Source of the DNA: DMER64 sp964554535
GTDB taxonomy: Bacteria > Bacteroidota > Bacteroidia > Bacteroidales > UBA932
Direction: 5' to 3'
NCBI GenBank assembly: GCA_964554535.1
Contig: CAZKPB010000003.1
Location: forward strand, 52,562-116,561
DNA length: 64,000 nucleotides
The position numbers were made by a program, and so were the translations under genes. Numbering within the stretch: position 1 is the first letter of the stretch; every line of letters starts with the position of its first letter. Of this stretch, positions 53,552 through 62,437 are shown in pieces. The notes below the pieces were generated by a model. The model saw only the letters and a list, made by a program, of their open reading frames with translations. It had not been told where the DNA came from and did not search any database.

Positions 53552-55228
53552 TCAATCGGTAAGTTTCTTGTATTTGAACGGCTTGGGTTCCACATTGCCC
53601 AGACGACGTTTTTTGTTTTCTTCGTATTCGGAATAGGACCCTTCAAAGAAATAAACTTTTGAGTCACCTTCAAAGGCCAGAATGTGCGTGGCAATACGGT
53701 CCAGAAACCAACGGTCGTGGGATACCACCACGGCGCATCCCGCAAAATTCTCGAGCCCTTCTTCCAGGGCGCGTATGGTGTTTACATCCACATCATTGGT
53801 AGGCTCGTCCAACAAAAGCACATTGGCATTTTCCTTAAGGGTAAGGGCCAGATGCAGGCGGTTGCGCTCGCCCCCGCTGAGTATGCCGCACATTTTTTCC
53901 TGATCCGCACCCGAAAAATTAAAGCGTGACACATACGCCCTGGCATTCACCTCCTTGTTGCCCAGTTTGACAAATTCGGAATCCTGCGCAATGGTCTGGT
54001 AGACGGTTTTGTCCGGGTCTATCTGTTTGTGCTGCTGGTCCACGTACGCCAGCTTCACCGTCTCGCCCACCTTGAAAGAACCACTGTCCGGAGTTTCCAA
54101 ACCCATAATCAACCGGAACAAGGTGGTCTTTCCAGCCCCGTTGGGGCCAATGACACCCACAATGCCCGCCGGCGGCAGGGTAAAGTTCATATTTTCAAAT
54201 AGCAGTTTGTCCCCGTAAGCCTTGGACACGCCCTCGGCACGGATGACATTGTCCCCCAGACGCGGTCCGTCGGGAATGTATATTTCCAGTTTTTCTTCTT
54301 TCTGCTTGCCGTCCTGGCTCAGCATCTTTTCATAGGCACCCAGACGGGCCTTGGATTTGGCCTGACGGGCCTTGGGAGCCATACGCACCCATTCCAGTTC
54401 CCGCTCCAGGGTTTTGCGGCGCTTGCTTTCCTGCTTTTCTTCTGTGGCCAGACGCTGGGTCTTTTGTTCCAGCCAGGAAGAATAGTTGCCTTTCCAGGGA
54501 ATGCCTTCCCCGCGGTCCAGTTCCAGAATCCACCCGGCCACATTGTCCAGAAAATAACGGTCGTGCGTCACGGCAATGACGGTTCCCTTGTACTGGTTCA
54601 AATGGGCTTCCAGCCACTGTACGCTCTCGGTATCCAAATGGTTTGTGGGCTCGTCCAGCAGCAGTACGTCGGGCTCCTGCAACAGCAGACGACACAGGGC
54701 CACGCGGCGGCGTTCGCCCCCGCTGAGCGTCTTAACATTCCAATCGCCGGGAGGACACTGCAAGGCATCCATGGCGCGCTGCAACTTGGAATCCAGGTCC
54801 CAGGCCCCGGCGTGCTCTATCTGGTCTGTCAGTTCCCCCTGACGCGCAATCAGGCGGTTCATGGCATCGTCGTCCATAGGCTCGGCAAACTGCTCATTTA
54901 TTTTTTCATATTCTTTCAGCAGGTCCACCACTTCCTGCACGCCTTCTTCCACCACTTCCCTCACCGTCTTGGCCGGATCCAGCTTGGGTTCCTGTTCCAG
55001 GTAGCCCACACTGTATCCGGGAGCCCACACCACTTCCCCCTCCGTTCCCTTTTCAATGCCGGCAATGATTTTCAGCAGGGTAGACTTTCCGCTGCCATTC
55101 AGACCTATCACCCCTATCTTGGCCCCGTAAAAGAAGGAAAGGTAGATGCCCTTCAAAATGACTTTGTTGGAGTTGGGGAGAATCTTGTTGACCCCGTTCA
55201 TAGAAAAAATGATGGTTGAATCCGCCAT
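53552..55228 (-). CDS. ettA: energy-dependent translational throttle protein EttA (ABC-F)
   Basis: EttA is an ABC-F ATPase that binds the ribosomal E-site and tunes translation to energy state. The 558-residue length fits. Two ABC domains are visible: Walker A loops GLNGSGKST and GPNGAGKTT, signature motifs LSGGERRRVAL and LSGGERNRLHL, Walker B segments with LLLDEPTNHLD and LLLDEPTNDVD, and the P-site tRNA-interaction linker between them (about residues 245-320). No transmembrane domains are present. It leads an operon with an SDR and a VOC protein. Confidence 0.95.
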   Translation of the reverse strand: MADSTIIFSMNGVNKILPNSNKVILKGIYLSFFYGAKIGVIGLNGSGKSTLLKIIAGIEKGTEGEVVWAPGYSVGYLEQEPKLDPAKTVREVVEEGVQEVVDLLKEYEKINEQFAEPMDDDAMNRLIARQGELTDQIEHAGAWDLDSKLQRAMDALQCPPGDWNVKTLSGGERRRVALCRLLLQEPDVLLLDEPTNHLDTESVQWLEAHLNQYKGTVIAVTHDRYFLDNVAGWILELDRGEGIPWKGNYSSWLEQKTQRLATEEKQESKRRKTLERELEWVRMAPKARQAKSKARLGAYEKMLSQDGKQKEEKLEIYIPDGPRLGDNVIRAEGVSKAYGDKLLFENMNFTLPPAGIVGVIGPNGAGKTTLFRLIMGLETPDSGSFKVGETVKLAYVDQQHKQIDPDKTVYQTIAQDSEFVKLGNKEVNARAYVSRFNFSGADQEKMCGILSGGERNRLHLALTLKENANVLLLDEPTNDVDVNTIRALEEGLENFAGCAVVVSHDRWFLDRIATHILAFEGDSKVYFFEGSYSEYEENKKRRLGNVEPKPFKYKKLTD

Positions 55229-55239
55229 AGTGTGTCTAT

Positions 55240-55455
55240 TTAAAATTGATTATGTATTCTCCGATCACCCGACCGTGTCGATAGCACCTCTTTCCAGCCA
55301 AGTCGCTTCACGTCATAGCGCTGACCGCAACGTAGACAATACACGCCGTGGTGCTCACAGCCGCAATGGAGGCAGGTGGGCGTGGTCAGGGAATAATCTT
55401 GCAAGGCCTCATCTTCAGAAGACTTCGGGGAGACAGCGGGTAATTTCTTGTCCAT
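55240..55455 (-). CDS. short zinc-ribbon protein resembling the N-terminus of DUF3667
   Basis: The 71-residue frame carries PTCLHCGCEHHGVYCLRCGQ, a CxxC...CxxCGQ zinc ribbon very like the start of DUF3667 membrane proteins, followed by KRLGWKEVL. DUF3667 proteins continue with several membrane helices for well over 200 residues; here the frame ends 12 codons later. It may be a truncated remnant or a free-standing zinc ribbon. It is 11 bp upstream of ettA and could share its transcript. Confidence 0.5.
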   Translation of the reverse strand: MDKKLPAVSPKSSEDEALQDYSLTTPTCLHCGCEHHGVYCLRCGQRYDVKRLGWKEVLSTRSGDRRIHNQF

Positions 55456-55507
55456 CTTGAACTATTGCAAAGTGACAAAGGTAATAAAAATGCGATAAGT
55501 TTTTCTT

Positions 55508-55515
55508 TACCTTTG
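55508..55515 (+). promoter_or_regulatory. minus-7 element TACCTTTG of the GH109-like gene
   Basis: TACCTTTG matches TAnnTTTG and lies 18 nt before ATG 55534. Confidence 0.6.
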
Positions 55516-55533
55516 TGTACCAAACCTACGCAT

Positions 55534-56871
55534 ATGAAAAAGATTTCAACCCTTTTTTTGGCCGCATTGCTATGCGCCTGCCAGGGCCCCAGAACTTCCG
55601 TGATTACAGTGGCCACGCCCCCCCGCCCAGCCGGTCAAAATGATGTCATACAACTTACGGCTCCAAAAATTGAAACGGTAAGAGTGGGGTTCATTGGATT
55701 GGGCATGCGCGGCCCGGAGGCCGTGGAACGCTTTACCCATCTGGACGGCGTGCAGATTGTGGCACTGTGTGACCTGCACGCGGACCGTGTGGAAAAATGC
55801 CAGGACATTCTTACAAAGGCCGGTCTGCCCCGCGCCGCCGCTTACAGCGGCAGTGAAGACGCTTGGAAACAACTTTGCGAGCGCAACGACCTGGACCTGG
55901 TCTACATTGCCACCGACTGGGTGCACCACGCCCCCATGATCCTCTATTCCATGGAACAGGGCAAGCACGTGGCCTGTGAAGTTCCCTCGGCCCTGAGTAT
56001 GGACGAGATCTGGCAAATCATCAACACGGCCGAGCGTACCCGCAAGCACTGCATCCAACTGGAATACTGCGTCTACGACTTTTTTGAACTGACCACCCTC
56101 AACATGGCCCAGCAGGGTCTCTTTGGGGACATTCTTCACGTGGAAGGGTCGTACATTCACAACCTGGAAGAATTCTGGGACGCGTATGAAGGCAATTGGC
56201 GTATGGCCTACAACAAAGCGCACCGCGGTGACGTATACGCCACCCACGGTATGGGCCCCGCCTGTCAGTTGCTGGATATGCACCGAGGCGACCGCATGAC
56301 CACCCTTGTGTCCATGGATACCGACCCGGTAAGCATTCCCGCCTGGCTGCTGGAACGCGGCCGGGACACTACCGGTTTCCGCAACGGTGACCACACCATG
56401 AGCATGATCCGAACCCAAAAAGGCAAAACCATCCACATCCAGCACGACGTGGCCAATGTGCGCCCCTACAGCCGTATGTACCAGTTGACCGGGACAAAGG
56501 GCTATGCCAACAAATACCCCGTGGAAGGATACGCCCTGGATTACCAGAACTTCTCGGCCCACAGTTTTCTGCCTGCCGACGTAAGGGATACCCTTATAGC
56601 CCGCTACAAACACCCCATCCAGGTAGCATTGGAAGAGACCGCAAAGGAAGTGGGCGGCCACGGCGGAATGGACTTTATCATGGACTACCGGCTCATCTAC
56701 TGCCTGCACCACGGACTGCCCCTGGACATGGACGTGTATGATCTGGCCGAATGGTGCTGTGTGGGCCCACTCTCGGCCCTTTCCATTGAAAACGGGTCGG
56801 CCCCGGTGGCCGTTCCGGACTTCACCCGCGGAAATTGGAACAAGGTACAAGGCTTCCGTCACGCGTTCTAA
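55534..56871 (+). CDS. GH109-like (Gfo/Idh/MocA-fold) glycosidase lipoprotein
   Basis: The 445-residue protein has a lipoprotein signal (MKKISTLFLAALLCAC) and a Rossmann NAD-binding domain (GFIGLGMRGPEAVERF), followed by a C-terminal Gfo/Idh/MocA domain. Regions such as HHAPMILYSMEQGKHVACEVP in shortened form, GGHGGMDFIMDYRLI and VPDFTRGNW are typical of GH109, whose founding member cleaves alpha-N-acetylgalactosamine from glycans using tightly bound NAD. If that holds, the enzyme acts outside the cytoplasm on host or bacterial glycans. An ordinary sugar oxidoreductase is a less likely alternative because of the exported form. I start it at ATG 55534; an in-frame extension upstream has no signal peptide. 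Confidence 0.85.
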   Translation: MKKISTLFLAALLCACQGPRTSVITVATPPRPAGQNDVIQLTAPKIETVRVGFIGLGMRGPEAVERFTHLDGVQIVALCDLHADRVEKCQDILTKAGLPRAAAYSGSEDAWKQLCERNDLDLVYIATDWVHHAPMILYSMEQGKHVACEVPSALSMDEIWQIINTAERTRKHCIQLEYCVYDFFELTTLNMAQQGLFGDILHVEGSYIHNLEEFWDAYEGNWRMAYNKAHRGDVYATHGMGPACQLLDMHRGDRMTTLVSMDTDPVSIPAWLLERGRDTTGFRNGDHTMSMIRTQKGKTIHIQHDVANVRPYSRMYQLTGTKGYANKYPVEGYALDYQNFSAHSFLPADVRDTLIARYKHPIQVALEETAKEVGGHGGMDFIMDYRLIYCLHHGLPLDMDVYDLAEWCCVGPLSALSIENGSAPVAVPDFTRGNWNKVQGFRHAF

Positions 56872-56887
56872 CACCAGTCGCCACGCG

Positions 56888-57481
56888 ATGCATCCTTTGG
56901 ACACATTGATAGCTCAAGGCGAGCACATGCAGCAGGATTTCAAGTATTTCCTCAGCGACGCACGCAAAATTGCCCGCTCCCTGGCCGCTTTTGCCAATAC
57001 CGAAGGCGGCCGGCTGTTGGTGGGTGTCAAGGACAACGGACACGTGGTGGGCCTCAAGCACAAAGAAGAGGAAGCCTACGTGGTGGAGGCCGCCGCACAG
57101 GTGTTTTGCCACCCGGCAGTGGCCTTTGAGACCCGTACTTGGAACTATGAGGGCAAGACCGTGCTGGAAGTGCAGATTTCCAAAAGCAGTCTGGCCCCAC
57201 ACACCGCCCCCGATGAAAAAGGCAAGGAAGTATGTTATCTGCGCAAGGCGGACCAAAACAAAATTGCATCGGAACTGGAATACAGGGTATTGTGTCTGAC
57301 GCACCAGCGCACGCCCCTTACCCTGGAACTGGGGCCGCATCACCGTCGCCTGCTGACCGTGCTGGAGACCTACGACAATTCCGGTGGATACGACATTGAC
57401 TGCCTGGCGCGGCAGAGTTTGCTCACCCGCCGGGAATGTCTGGAAACTTTGGCTCAGTTAATTGCAAGTCGTTCTCTCTAA
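56888..57481 (+). CDS. AlbA_2 (Schlafen-like) putative nucleic-acid-binding protein
   Basis: The 197-residue protein has an AlbA_2 domain at about residues 10-135: KYFLSDARKIARSLAAFANTEGG, LLVGVKDNGHVVGL and a later VCYLRKADQNK. Such domains occur in Schlafen-type and transcription-regulatory proteins that bind DNA or RNA. The C-terminal 60 residues look like a winged-helix-type tail (YDIDCLARQSLLTRRECLETL). Start at ATG 56888, 16 bp after the GH109-like gene. A strong terminator follows. Confidence 0.85.
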   Translation: MHPLDTLIAQGEHMQQDFKYFLSDARKIARSLAAFANTEGGRLLVGVKDNGHVVGLKHKEEEAYVVEAAAQVFCHPAVAFETRTWNYEGKTVLEVQISKSSLAPHTAPDEKGKEVCYLRKADQNKIASELEYRVLCLTHQRTPLTLELGPHHRRLLTVLETYDNSGGYDIDCLARQSLLTRRECLETLAQLIASRSL

Positions 57482-57503
57482 CAAATTGCCGTGACACCCC
57501 AGC

Positions 57504-57537
57504 GTTTTCTTACAATTTGTAAGAAAACTTTTTTTTT
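57504..57537 (+). terminator. intrinsic terminator after the AlbA-type gene
   Basis: GTTTTCTTACA (57504-57514) pairs perfectly with TGTAAGAAAAC (57518-57528) across a 3-nt loop, and a run of nine Ts follows. Confidence 0.92.
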
Positions 57538-57560
57538 GTGCCAAAACAAAAACAACTTCT

Positions 57561-57568
57561 TATCTTTG
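57561..57568 (+). promoter_or_regulatory. minus-7 element TATCTTTG of the met-thr operon leader
   Basis: TATCTTTG matches TAnnTTTG; a TTG at 57536-57538, 22 nt upstream, is a possible minus-33 element. It sits directly after the terminator and drives a leader of about 190 nt before metY. Confidence 0.65.
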
Positions 57569-57586
57569 TAATACCAAAAAGACCGT

Positions 57587-57670
57587 ATGAACAAATACAC
57601 CTCATTTCTCACCGTTAAAGCCGGCACTCAGTCGGGAGGGCGTCTTATGGTAATGCGCAGGCATCTGTAG
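57587..57670 (+). CDS. possible 27-residue leader peptide upstream of metY
   Basis: A short frame starts 18 nt after the minus-7 element and encodes MNKYTSFLTVKAGTQSGG and then RLMVMRRHL before TAG at 57668-57670. The stop codon falls in the GTAG tetraloop of the hairpin GCATCT/AGATGC. The two Met codons near the end and the adjoining methionine/threonine operon suggest translation-coupled attenuation. No such peptide is known to me, so it remains a proposal. Confidence 0.4.
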   Translation: MNKYTSFLTVKAGTQSGGRLMVMRRHL

Positions 57671-57719
57671 AGATGCATTTTCAGCGCCCCGGGCAGGCAG
57701 GCCGCAAGGCCATCAGCCC
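57638..57719 (+). ncRNA. structured leader RNA of the metY-metX-thrA-asd operon
   Basis: Three stems can be drawn: GGGCG (57638-57642) with CGCCC (57685-57689); inside it GCATCT (57661-57666) with AGATGC (57671-57676); then GGGC (57691-57694) with GCCC (57716-57719) enclosing GGCC-GCAA-GGCC (57700-57711), a GNRA-capped stem. The structure ends 44 nt before metY. By eye it does not contain SAM-I or SAM-II riboswitch core sequences. Confidence 0.5.
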
Positions 57720-57763
57720 ATCCCATTCCCATTACATACATTAAATTAATTCTTGATATAACT

Positions 57764-59056
57764 ATGTCAACTATTCATTTTGAGACCCGGCAAGTCCACG
57801 CCGGTTCAAAAGCAGACCCTGTAACCGGTGCCTGCGCCACACCGCTGTACCAGACCGCCTCGTACACATTTCCTTCTATTGAAGACGCCGCCCTTCTTTT
57901 TTCCTTGGAGAAAGAAGGCTACATCTATACCCGTCTGTCCAACCCCACGGTAGACGTATTTGAAAAAAGAATCGCCTCGCTGGAAGGCGGTACCGCGGCC
58001 GTGGCCACCGCATCCGGACAGGCGGCCGAGTTCCTTGCCGTGCAAAACCTGGCCGCACAGGGTGACAACATAGTCTGCAGTCCCTCGCTCTATGGAGGCA
58101 CCATTGCCCTGTTTGGCAGCCGCCTGCCCCGCTTTGGCATTGAGGCCCGGTTTGCCCGGAGCACCGCCGCCACAGATTATGAATCACAAATTGATGACCG
58201 CACCAAGGCCCTCTACGTAGAGACCGTTGGCAACTCTGACTTTTTCATTCCGGACTTTGACGCCCTGGCCGCCATCTGCCGCCGCCACGGTATTCCTTTG
58301 GTAGTGGACAATACGTTTGGCGCCGGAGGGTACCTGTTCCGTCCCTTTGAACACGGCGCCAACGTCATCATCCACTCGGCCACCAAATGGATTGGCGGCC
58401 ACGGCAACAGTATTGCCGGTGTAGTGGTGGACGGCGGCAACTTTGACTGGGGCAACGGCAAATTCGCACAACTGAGTACCCCAAACGAGTCCTATCACGG
58501 CCTCAACTTCTGGGAAACCTTTGGCGGCCGCCAAGGGAAACCCAACACCGCCTTTGCTCAAAGCGCCCGCTGTCTGGGCCTGCGGGACACCGGTGCCTGC
58601 CTGAGCCCGTTCAACGCCCTGCTCATCCTGCAGGGAATGGAAACCCTCTCGCTGCGGGTGCAGCGCGCGGTGGACAACACGCAGGAACTGGCCCGCTGGT
58701 TTGGCACCCTGCCTCAGGTGGCCTCGGTAAACTACCCCGGCCTTCCGGACAACCCCAATTACGACCGGGCCTGCAAGTACTTTCCCCACGGTCCCGGGGC
58801 CGTGTTGAGCGTGGTACTCAAGGGCAGCAAGGAAGAAACCGCGGCCTTTGTGGAACGGCTGCAGCTGGTAAGTCACCTGGCCAACGTGGGGGATAACAAA
58901 ACCCTGATAGTGCACCCGGCCTCCACCACCCACGGACAACTGGACGCCAAAGCCCTGGCCGCCTGCGGTCTTACTCCCGCCACGCTGCGCATTGCCGTGG
59001 GTATAGAACACCTTGACGACCTCAAGGATGATTTTGCCCAAGCCCTTAACGTATGA
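57764..59056 (+). CDS. metY: O-acetylhomoserine sulfhydrylase
   Basis: This PLP enzyme makes homocysteine (or methionine) from O-acetylhomoserine and sulfide or methanethiol. The 430-residue length fits MetY. Recognisable parts are TRQVHAGSKADPVTGACATPLYQT at its core GSKADPVTGA, YTRLSNPTVDVFEKR, VDNTFGAGGYL and the PLP-lysine segment IIHSATKWIGGHG. It is first in the metY-metX-thrA-asd operon and overlaps metX by 4 nt (ATGA). Confidence 0.96.
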   Translation: MSTIHFETRQVHAGSKADPVTGACATPLYQTASYTFPSIEDAALLFSLEKEGYIYTRLSNPTVDVFEKRIASLEGGTAAVATASGQAAEFLAVQNLAAQGDNIVCSPSLYGGTIALFGSRLPRFGIEARFARSTAATDYESQIDDRTKALYVETVGNSDFFIPDFDALAAICRRHGIPLVVDNTFGAGGYLFRPFEHGANVIIHSATKWIGGHGNSIAGVVVDGGNFDWGNGKFAQLSTPNESYHGLNFWETFGGRQGKPNTAFAQSARCLGLRDTGACLSPFNALLILQGMETLSLRVQRAVDNTQELARWFGTLPQVASVNYPGLPDNPNYDRACKYFPHGPGAVLSVVLKGSKEETAAFVERLQLVSHLANVGDNKTLIVHPASTTHGQLDAKALAACGLTPATLRIAVGIEHLDDLKDDFAQALNV

Positions 59057-60081
59057 CCGAACACACGTTTACATACAATCAGCCCTTTGAGCTGGAAGGC
59101 GGCGGCGTCCTGCCCCGCATAGACATCTGCTACCATACCAGCGCAGACAGCGTACAGGGACGGCCGGTGGTATGGATCTGCCACGCCCTCACGGCCAACT
59201 CCAACCCCGAAGAATGGTGGGACACCCTGGTGGGAGAGGGCAAACACTTTGACACCGGCAAATACTTCATTGTCTGCGCCAATATGTTAGGATCGTGCTA
59301 CGGAAGCACCGGTCCCCAAAGCATCAACCCCCTCACCGGAAAGCCCTATTTGAGAGATTTCCCCATCATCAGCATCCGCGATATGGTCCGGGCACACGAA
59401 CTGTTGCGCCGTCATTTGGGAATCACCCGGATTGACCTCGTCACCGGAGGCTCCAGCGGCGGCTTTCAGGCCCTGGAATGGAGCATTTCCAATCCGTCCC
59501 TCATCCGCCGCCTCTGTCTGATAGCCAGCGGCGCACGCGTAAGTCCCTGGGCCACGGCACTTAATGAAACGCAGCGTATGGCGCTGGAGGCTGACCCTAC
59601 GTTTACCTCCGGTCAAGACCTCCACGGCGGGCTCTCCGGCCTGGCCGCCGCCCGCGCCTGCGCCCTGCTGTCTTACCGCTCGTATGAGGGATACGCGCAA
59701 ACACAGGCCGAGTCGGACCCCGACACCTTCCTGGCCCGCAAAGCCTGCACCTATCAGCAACATCAGGGACAGAAACTGGTGGACCGCTTTAACGCCTACA
59801 GTTACTACACACTCACCCAAAGTCTGGACACCTATAACGTGGGCCGGCAGCGCGGCGGCGTGGAAGCCGCCCTGCAGCGCATCACGGCCCGCAGCCTGTG
59901 TATAGGCATTGACAGCGACCTGCTGTTTCCCCTCTCCGAACTGGAATTTGCCGCCGCACACATTCCCCACTCCCGTCTGGCAGTGATTTCCTCGGCCTTT
60001 GGACACGATGGTTTTTTATTGGAATACAAACAAATTGCCTCACAATTATGCAAGTACTTAAATTTGGAGGAAGCTCTGTAG
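59053..60081 (+). CDS. metX: homoserine O-acetyltransferase
   Basis: MetX acetylates homoserine for MetY. The 342-residue alpha/beta hydrolase shows VWICHALTANSNPEEWW, the nucleophile elbow GGSSGGFQALEWS (Ser in the GGSxGG position) and a C-terminal His region FGHDGFLLEY; a catalytic Asp probably lies in CIGIDSDLLFP. The 3' 34 nt overlap the start of thrA in another frame. Confidence 0.95.
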   Translation: MTEHTFTYNQPFELEGGGVLPRIDICYHTSADSVQGRPVVWICHALTANSNPEEWWDTLVGEGKHFDTGKYFIVCANMLGSCYGSTGPQSINPLTGKPYLRDFPIISIRDMVRAHELLRRHLGITRIDLVTGGSSGGFQALEWSISNPSLIRRLCLIASGARVSPWATALNETQRMALEADPTFTSGQDLHGGLSGLAAARACALLSYRSYEGYAQTQAESDPDTFLARKACTYQQHQGQKLVDRFNAYSYYTLTQSLDTYNVGRQRGGVEAALQRITARSLCIGIDSDLLFPLSELEFAAAHIPHSRLAVISSAFGHDGFLLEYKQIASQLCKYLNLEEAL

Positions 60082-62432
60082 CCAATGCGGCTACTATGCT
60101 CAAAGTGATAGAAATAGTCAAGGAAGCGTCAGAAGGTGACAAGACCGTGGTGGTGGCCTCGGCCCTGAGCGGAGTCACCGACCAGCTGGTAGAGACCGGG
60201 CACCTGGCCGGAAGTGCCGACCCGTCTTACCAAGAACGTATAGATTCCCTGGAAGAACGCCACAAGACATTAATAAAAGAGCTGATACCCAAAGCGTTCC
60301 AACCCGACATCAACAGTCAATGCGGCCGGCTCTTTGAGGCCCTGCGCGGCATCTGCAAAGGCGTGTTCCTCATCAAGGAACTCAGTCCCAACACAGCCGA
60401 CCTCATTATGAGTTTTGGAGAACTGCTCTCCACCCAAATTCTGATCACCAAATGCATCTCGCTGGGAATGAATTGCAAATGGATAGACGCCCGGGATATG
60501 ATAAAAACCGAGAAAGTGTTCTCCCACAACGTGGTGGATACCGAAACCTCGTACAAAAACATCTACCGCACCCTCTCCGCACTGCAGGCCAAGATAGCCA
60601 TAATTCCCGGCTTCATTGCCAGTGACGCGGCCGGCCGCACCACCACCCTGGGCCGGGGCGGGTCCGACTACACCGCCTCGCTGTTGGCCGTGGGGGCCGA
60701 GGCGCGCCGCCTGGAAATATGGACCGATGTGGACGGTATGATGACCGCCGACCCGCACATTGTGCCGCAGGCCCGCACCATTGAACATATTTCCTACAAA
60801 GAGGCCCTTGAACTGTCCCACTTTGGAGCCAAAGTGATTTACCCGCCCACCATCCAACCTGTCATCACCAAAGGCATTCCCATCCTGGTAAAGAACACCT
60901 TCCGTCCCCGTGCCGCCGGGACTCTCATTGAGAAGAACCCGCCCGAGGGCACCGACAAGATCAAAGGCATATCGGGCAGCAACCGCATAGCCCTGCTTTC
61001 TATGGAAGGCAGCGGTATGGTGGGCATTCCCGGTTACTCCAGCCGCCTGTTTGATGCCCTGGCCCAGAACGAGATCAACATCATCCTCATCACCCAGGCC
61101 TCGTCGGTACACACCATGCTGGTAGCCATTGAAGAAAAGGATGCCGTCAAGGCCAAAAAAGCCGCCGACCATACCTTTGCCTATGAGATTTCACTGCACA
61201 AGGTAGACCCGTTGCGCGTGGAAAGCGGTTTTTCCATCATCAGCCTCATTGGAGACGACATGAAGAACCAGTCCGGTGCCAGCGGACGCATGTTCGAGGC
61301 CATCGGCCGGTCGGGCATCACCATCCGAGCCATTGCGCAGGGCTCGTCAGAGAAGAACGTGTCGGCCGTGGTCTGCACCAAGGACATTGAACAGGCCATC
61401 CGGGCCACCCACAAGGAATTCTTTGGGTCACCGCACCGCCGGATCAACCTGTTCATTGCCGGTTTCGGCAACGTGGGCAAGGCACTGGTACAGATGATTG
61501 ATGCCGGCAAGGCGCAAATTCTGGAAAGCAGGGGCATTGAACTGGTGCTGGCCGGCATCAGCAACAGCCGGCGGAGCCTCATCTGCAAAGACGGCATATC
61601 GGCCGCCATGCTTCCCAAAGGCCTCACTGAAAATGCCGAGGGATTCGTGGACCGCATGTGCCACGCCAACCTGAGCGGTAGCTTGTTTGTGGACTGCACC
61701 GCCAACCAGTACATTGCCGCTTGCTACCCGCAGATTATGGAAAACAAGATAGGCGTGGTTTGCTGCAATAAAATAGCCAACGCGGCCGACTGGGAGTCGT
61801 ACGTGGCCCTGCACTGCTGCGCCCGCCTCAATCAGGTACCCTTTATGTACGAGACCAACGTGGGAGCCGCCCTGCCCGTCATTTCGCTTATCCGCCAGCT
61901 GATCCAGAGCGGGGACACCATTGAGCGCATCTGCGCCAGCCTCTCGGGCACCCTCAATTACGTATGGGGAAACTACGACGGGACCACACCCTTTGAAGAA
62001 ATTGTGGCACAGGCCGCCGCCCTGGGTTACACCGAACCCGACCCGCTCACCGACCTGCGCGGGGTCGACGTATTGCGCAAGGCCCTTATTCTGGGCCGGG
62101 AGATTGGGCTGCCTTTGCAGGAAAGCGACATTGAAGCCACTTCGTTTCTGCCGGATACGTGGCCCTGTGAAACGCATTTCCAAGCCTTGTACAACCAGGC
62201 GGCCGGCAAGCAGCAAAGGTTGCGCTACTTGGTGCAGATAGAGCACAATAAGGTATCCGTAGGTTTGCAGGCCCTTTCCGCGGACCATCCGTTCTACGCC
62301 TTGCGCGGCACGGACAGCGCCCTGCTTATATACAGCCGCCACTATCCCAACGGCCTGCGCATAGAAGGGGCCGGCGCCGGAGCCGTCCAGACAGCCGAGG
62401 GATTATTGAATGATATTTTACAAACTGTATAG
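60048..62432 (+). CDS. thrA: bifunctional aspartokinase I / homoserine dehydrogenase I
   Basis: The 794-residue fusion carries an aspartokinase (about 1-280, MQVLKFGGSSVANAATM and TTLGRGGSDYTASLL), paired ACT regulatory domains (about 310-460, IALLSMEGSGMVGIPGY and FSIISLIGDDMKNQSG) and a homoserine dehydrogenase (about 465-794, NLFIAGFGNVGKALVQM, with NIANAADWESY-type and TEPDPLTDLRG segments, here YTEPDPLTDLRGVDV). It supplies both the first and third steps of the aspartate pathway. Start at 60048 matches the usual ThrA N-terminus even though it lies inside metX. Feedback control through the ACT domains is expected. Confidence 0.97.
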   Translation: MQVLKFGGSSVANAATMLKVIEIVKEASEGDKTVVVASALSGVTDQLVETGHLAGSADPSYQERIDSLEERHKTLIKELIPKAFQPDINSQCGRLFEALRGICKGVFLIKELSPNTADLIMSFGELLSTQILITKCISLGMNCKWIDARDMIKTEKVFSHNVVDTETSYKNIYRTLSALQAKIAIIPGFIASDAAGRTTTLGRGGSDYTASLLAVGAEARRLEIWTDVDGMMTADPHIVPQARTIEHISYKEALELSHFGAKVIYPPTIQPVITKGIPILVKNTFRPRAAGTLIEKNPPEGTDKIKGISGSNRIALLSMEGSGMVGIPGYSSRLFDALAQNEINIILITQASSVHTMLVAIEEKDAVKAKKAADHTFAYEISLHKVDPLRVESGFSIISLIGDDMKNQSGASGRMFEAIGRSGITIRAIAQGSSEKNVSAVVCTKDIEQAIRATHKEFFGSPHRRINLFIAGFGNVGKALVQMIDAGKAQILESRGIELVLAGISNSRRSLICKDGISAAMLPKGLTENAEGFVDRMCHANLSGSLFVDCTANQYIAACYPQIMENKIGVVCCNKIANAADWESYVALHCCARLNQVPFMYETNVGAALPVISLIRQLIQSGDTIERICASLSGTLNYVWGNYDGTTPFEEIVAQAAALGYTEPDPLTDLRGVDVLRKALILGREIGLPLQESDIEATSFLPDTWPCETHFQALYNQAAGKQQRLRYLVQIEHNKVSVGLQALSADHPFYALRGTDSALLIYSRHYPNGLRIEGAGAGAVQTAEGLLNDILQTV

Positions 62433-62437
62433 TCTTT

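Noticed and set aside
55534..56871. Cytosolic sugar dehydrogenase of the Gfo/Idh/MocA type
   Set aside because: The lipoprotein signal and GH109-like stretches (GGHGGMDFIMDYRL, PDFTRGNW) fit an exported glycosidase better.
57571..57763. SAM-I or SAM-II riboswitch upstream of metY
   Set aside because: No match by eye to the conserved cores of either class; kept as an unassigned structured leader.
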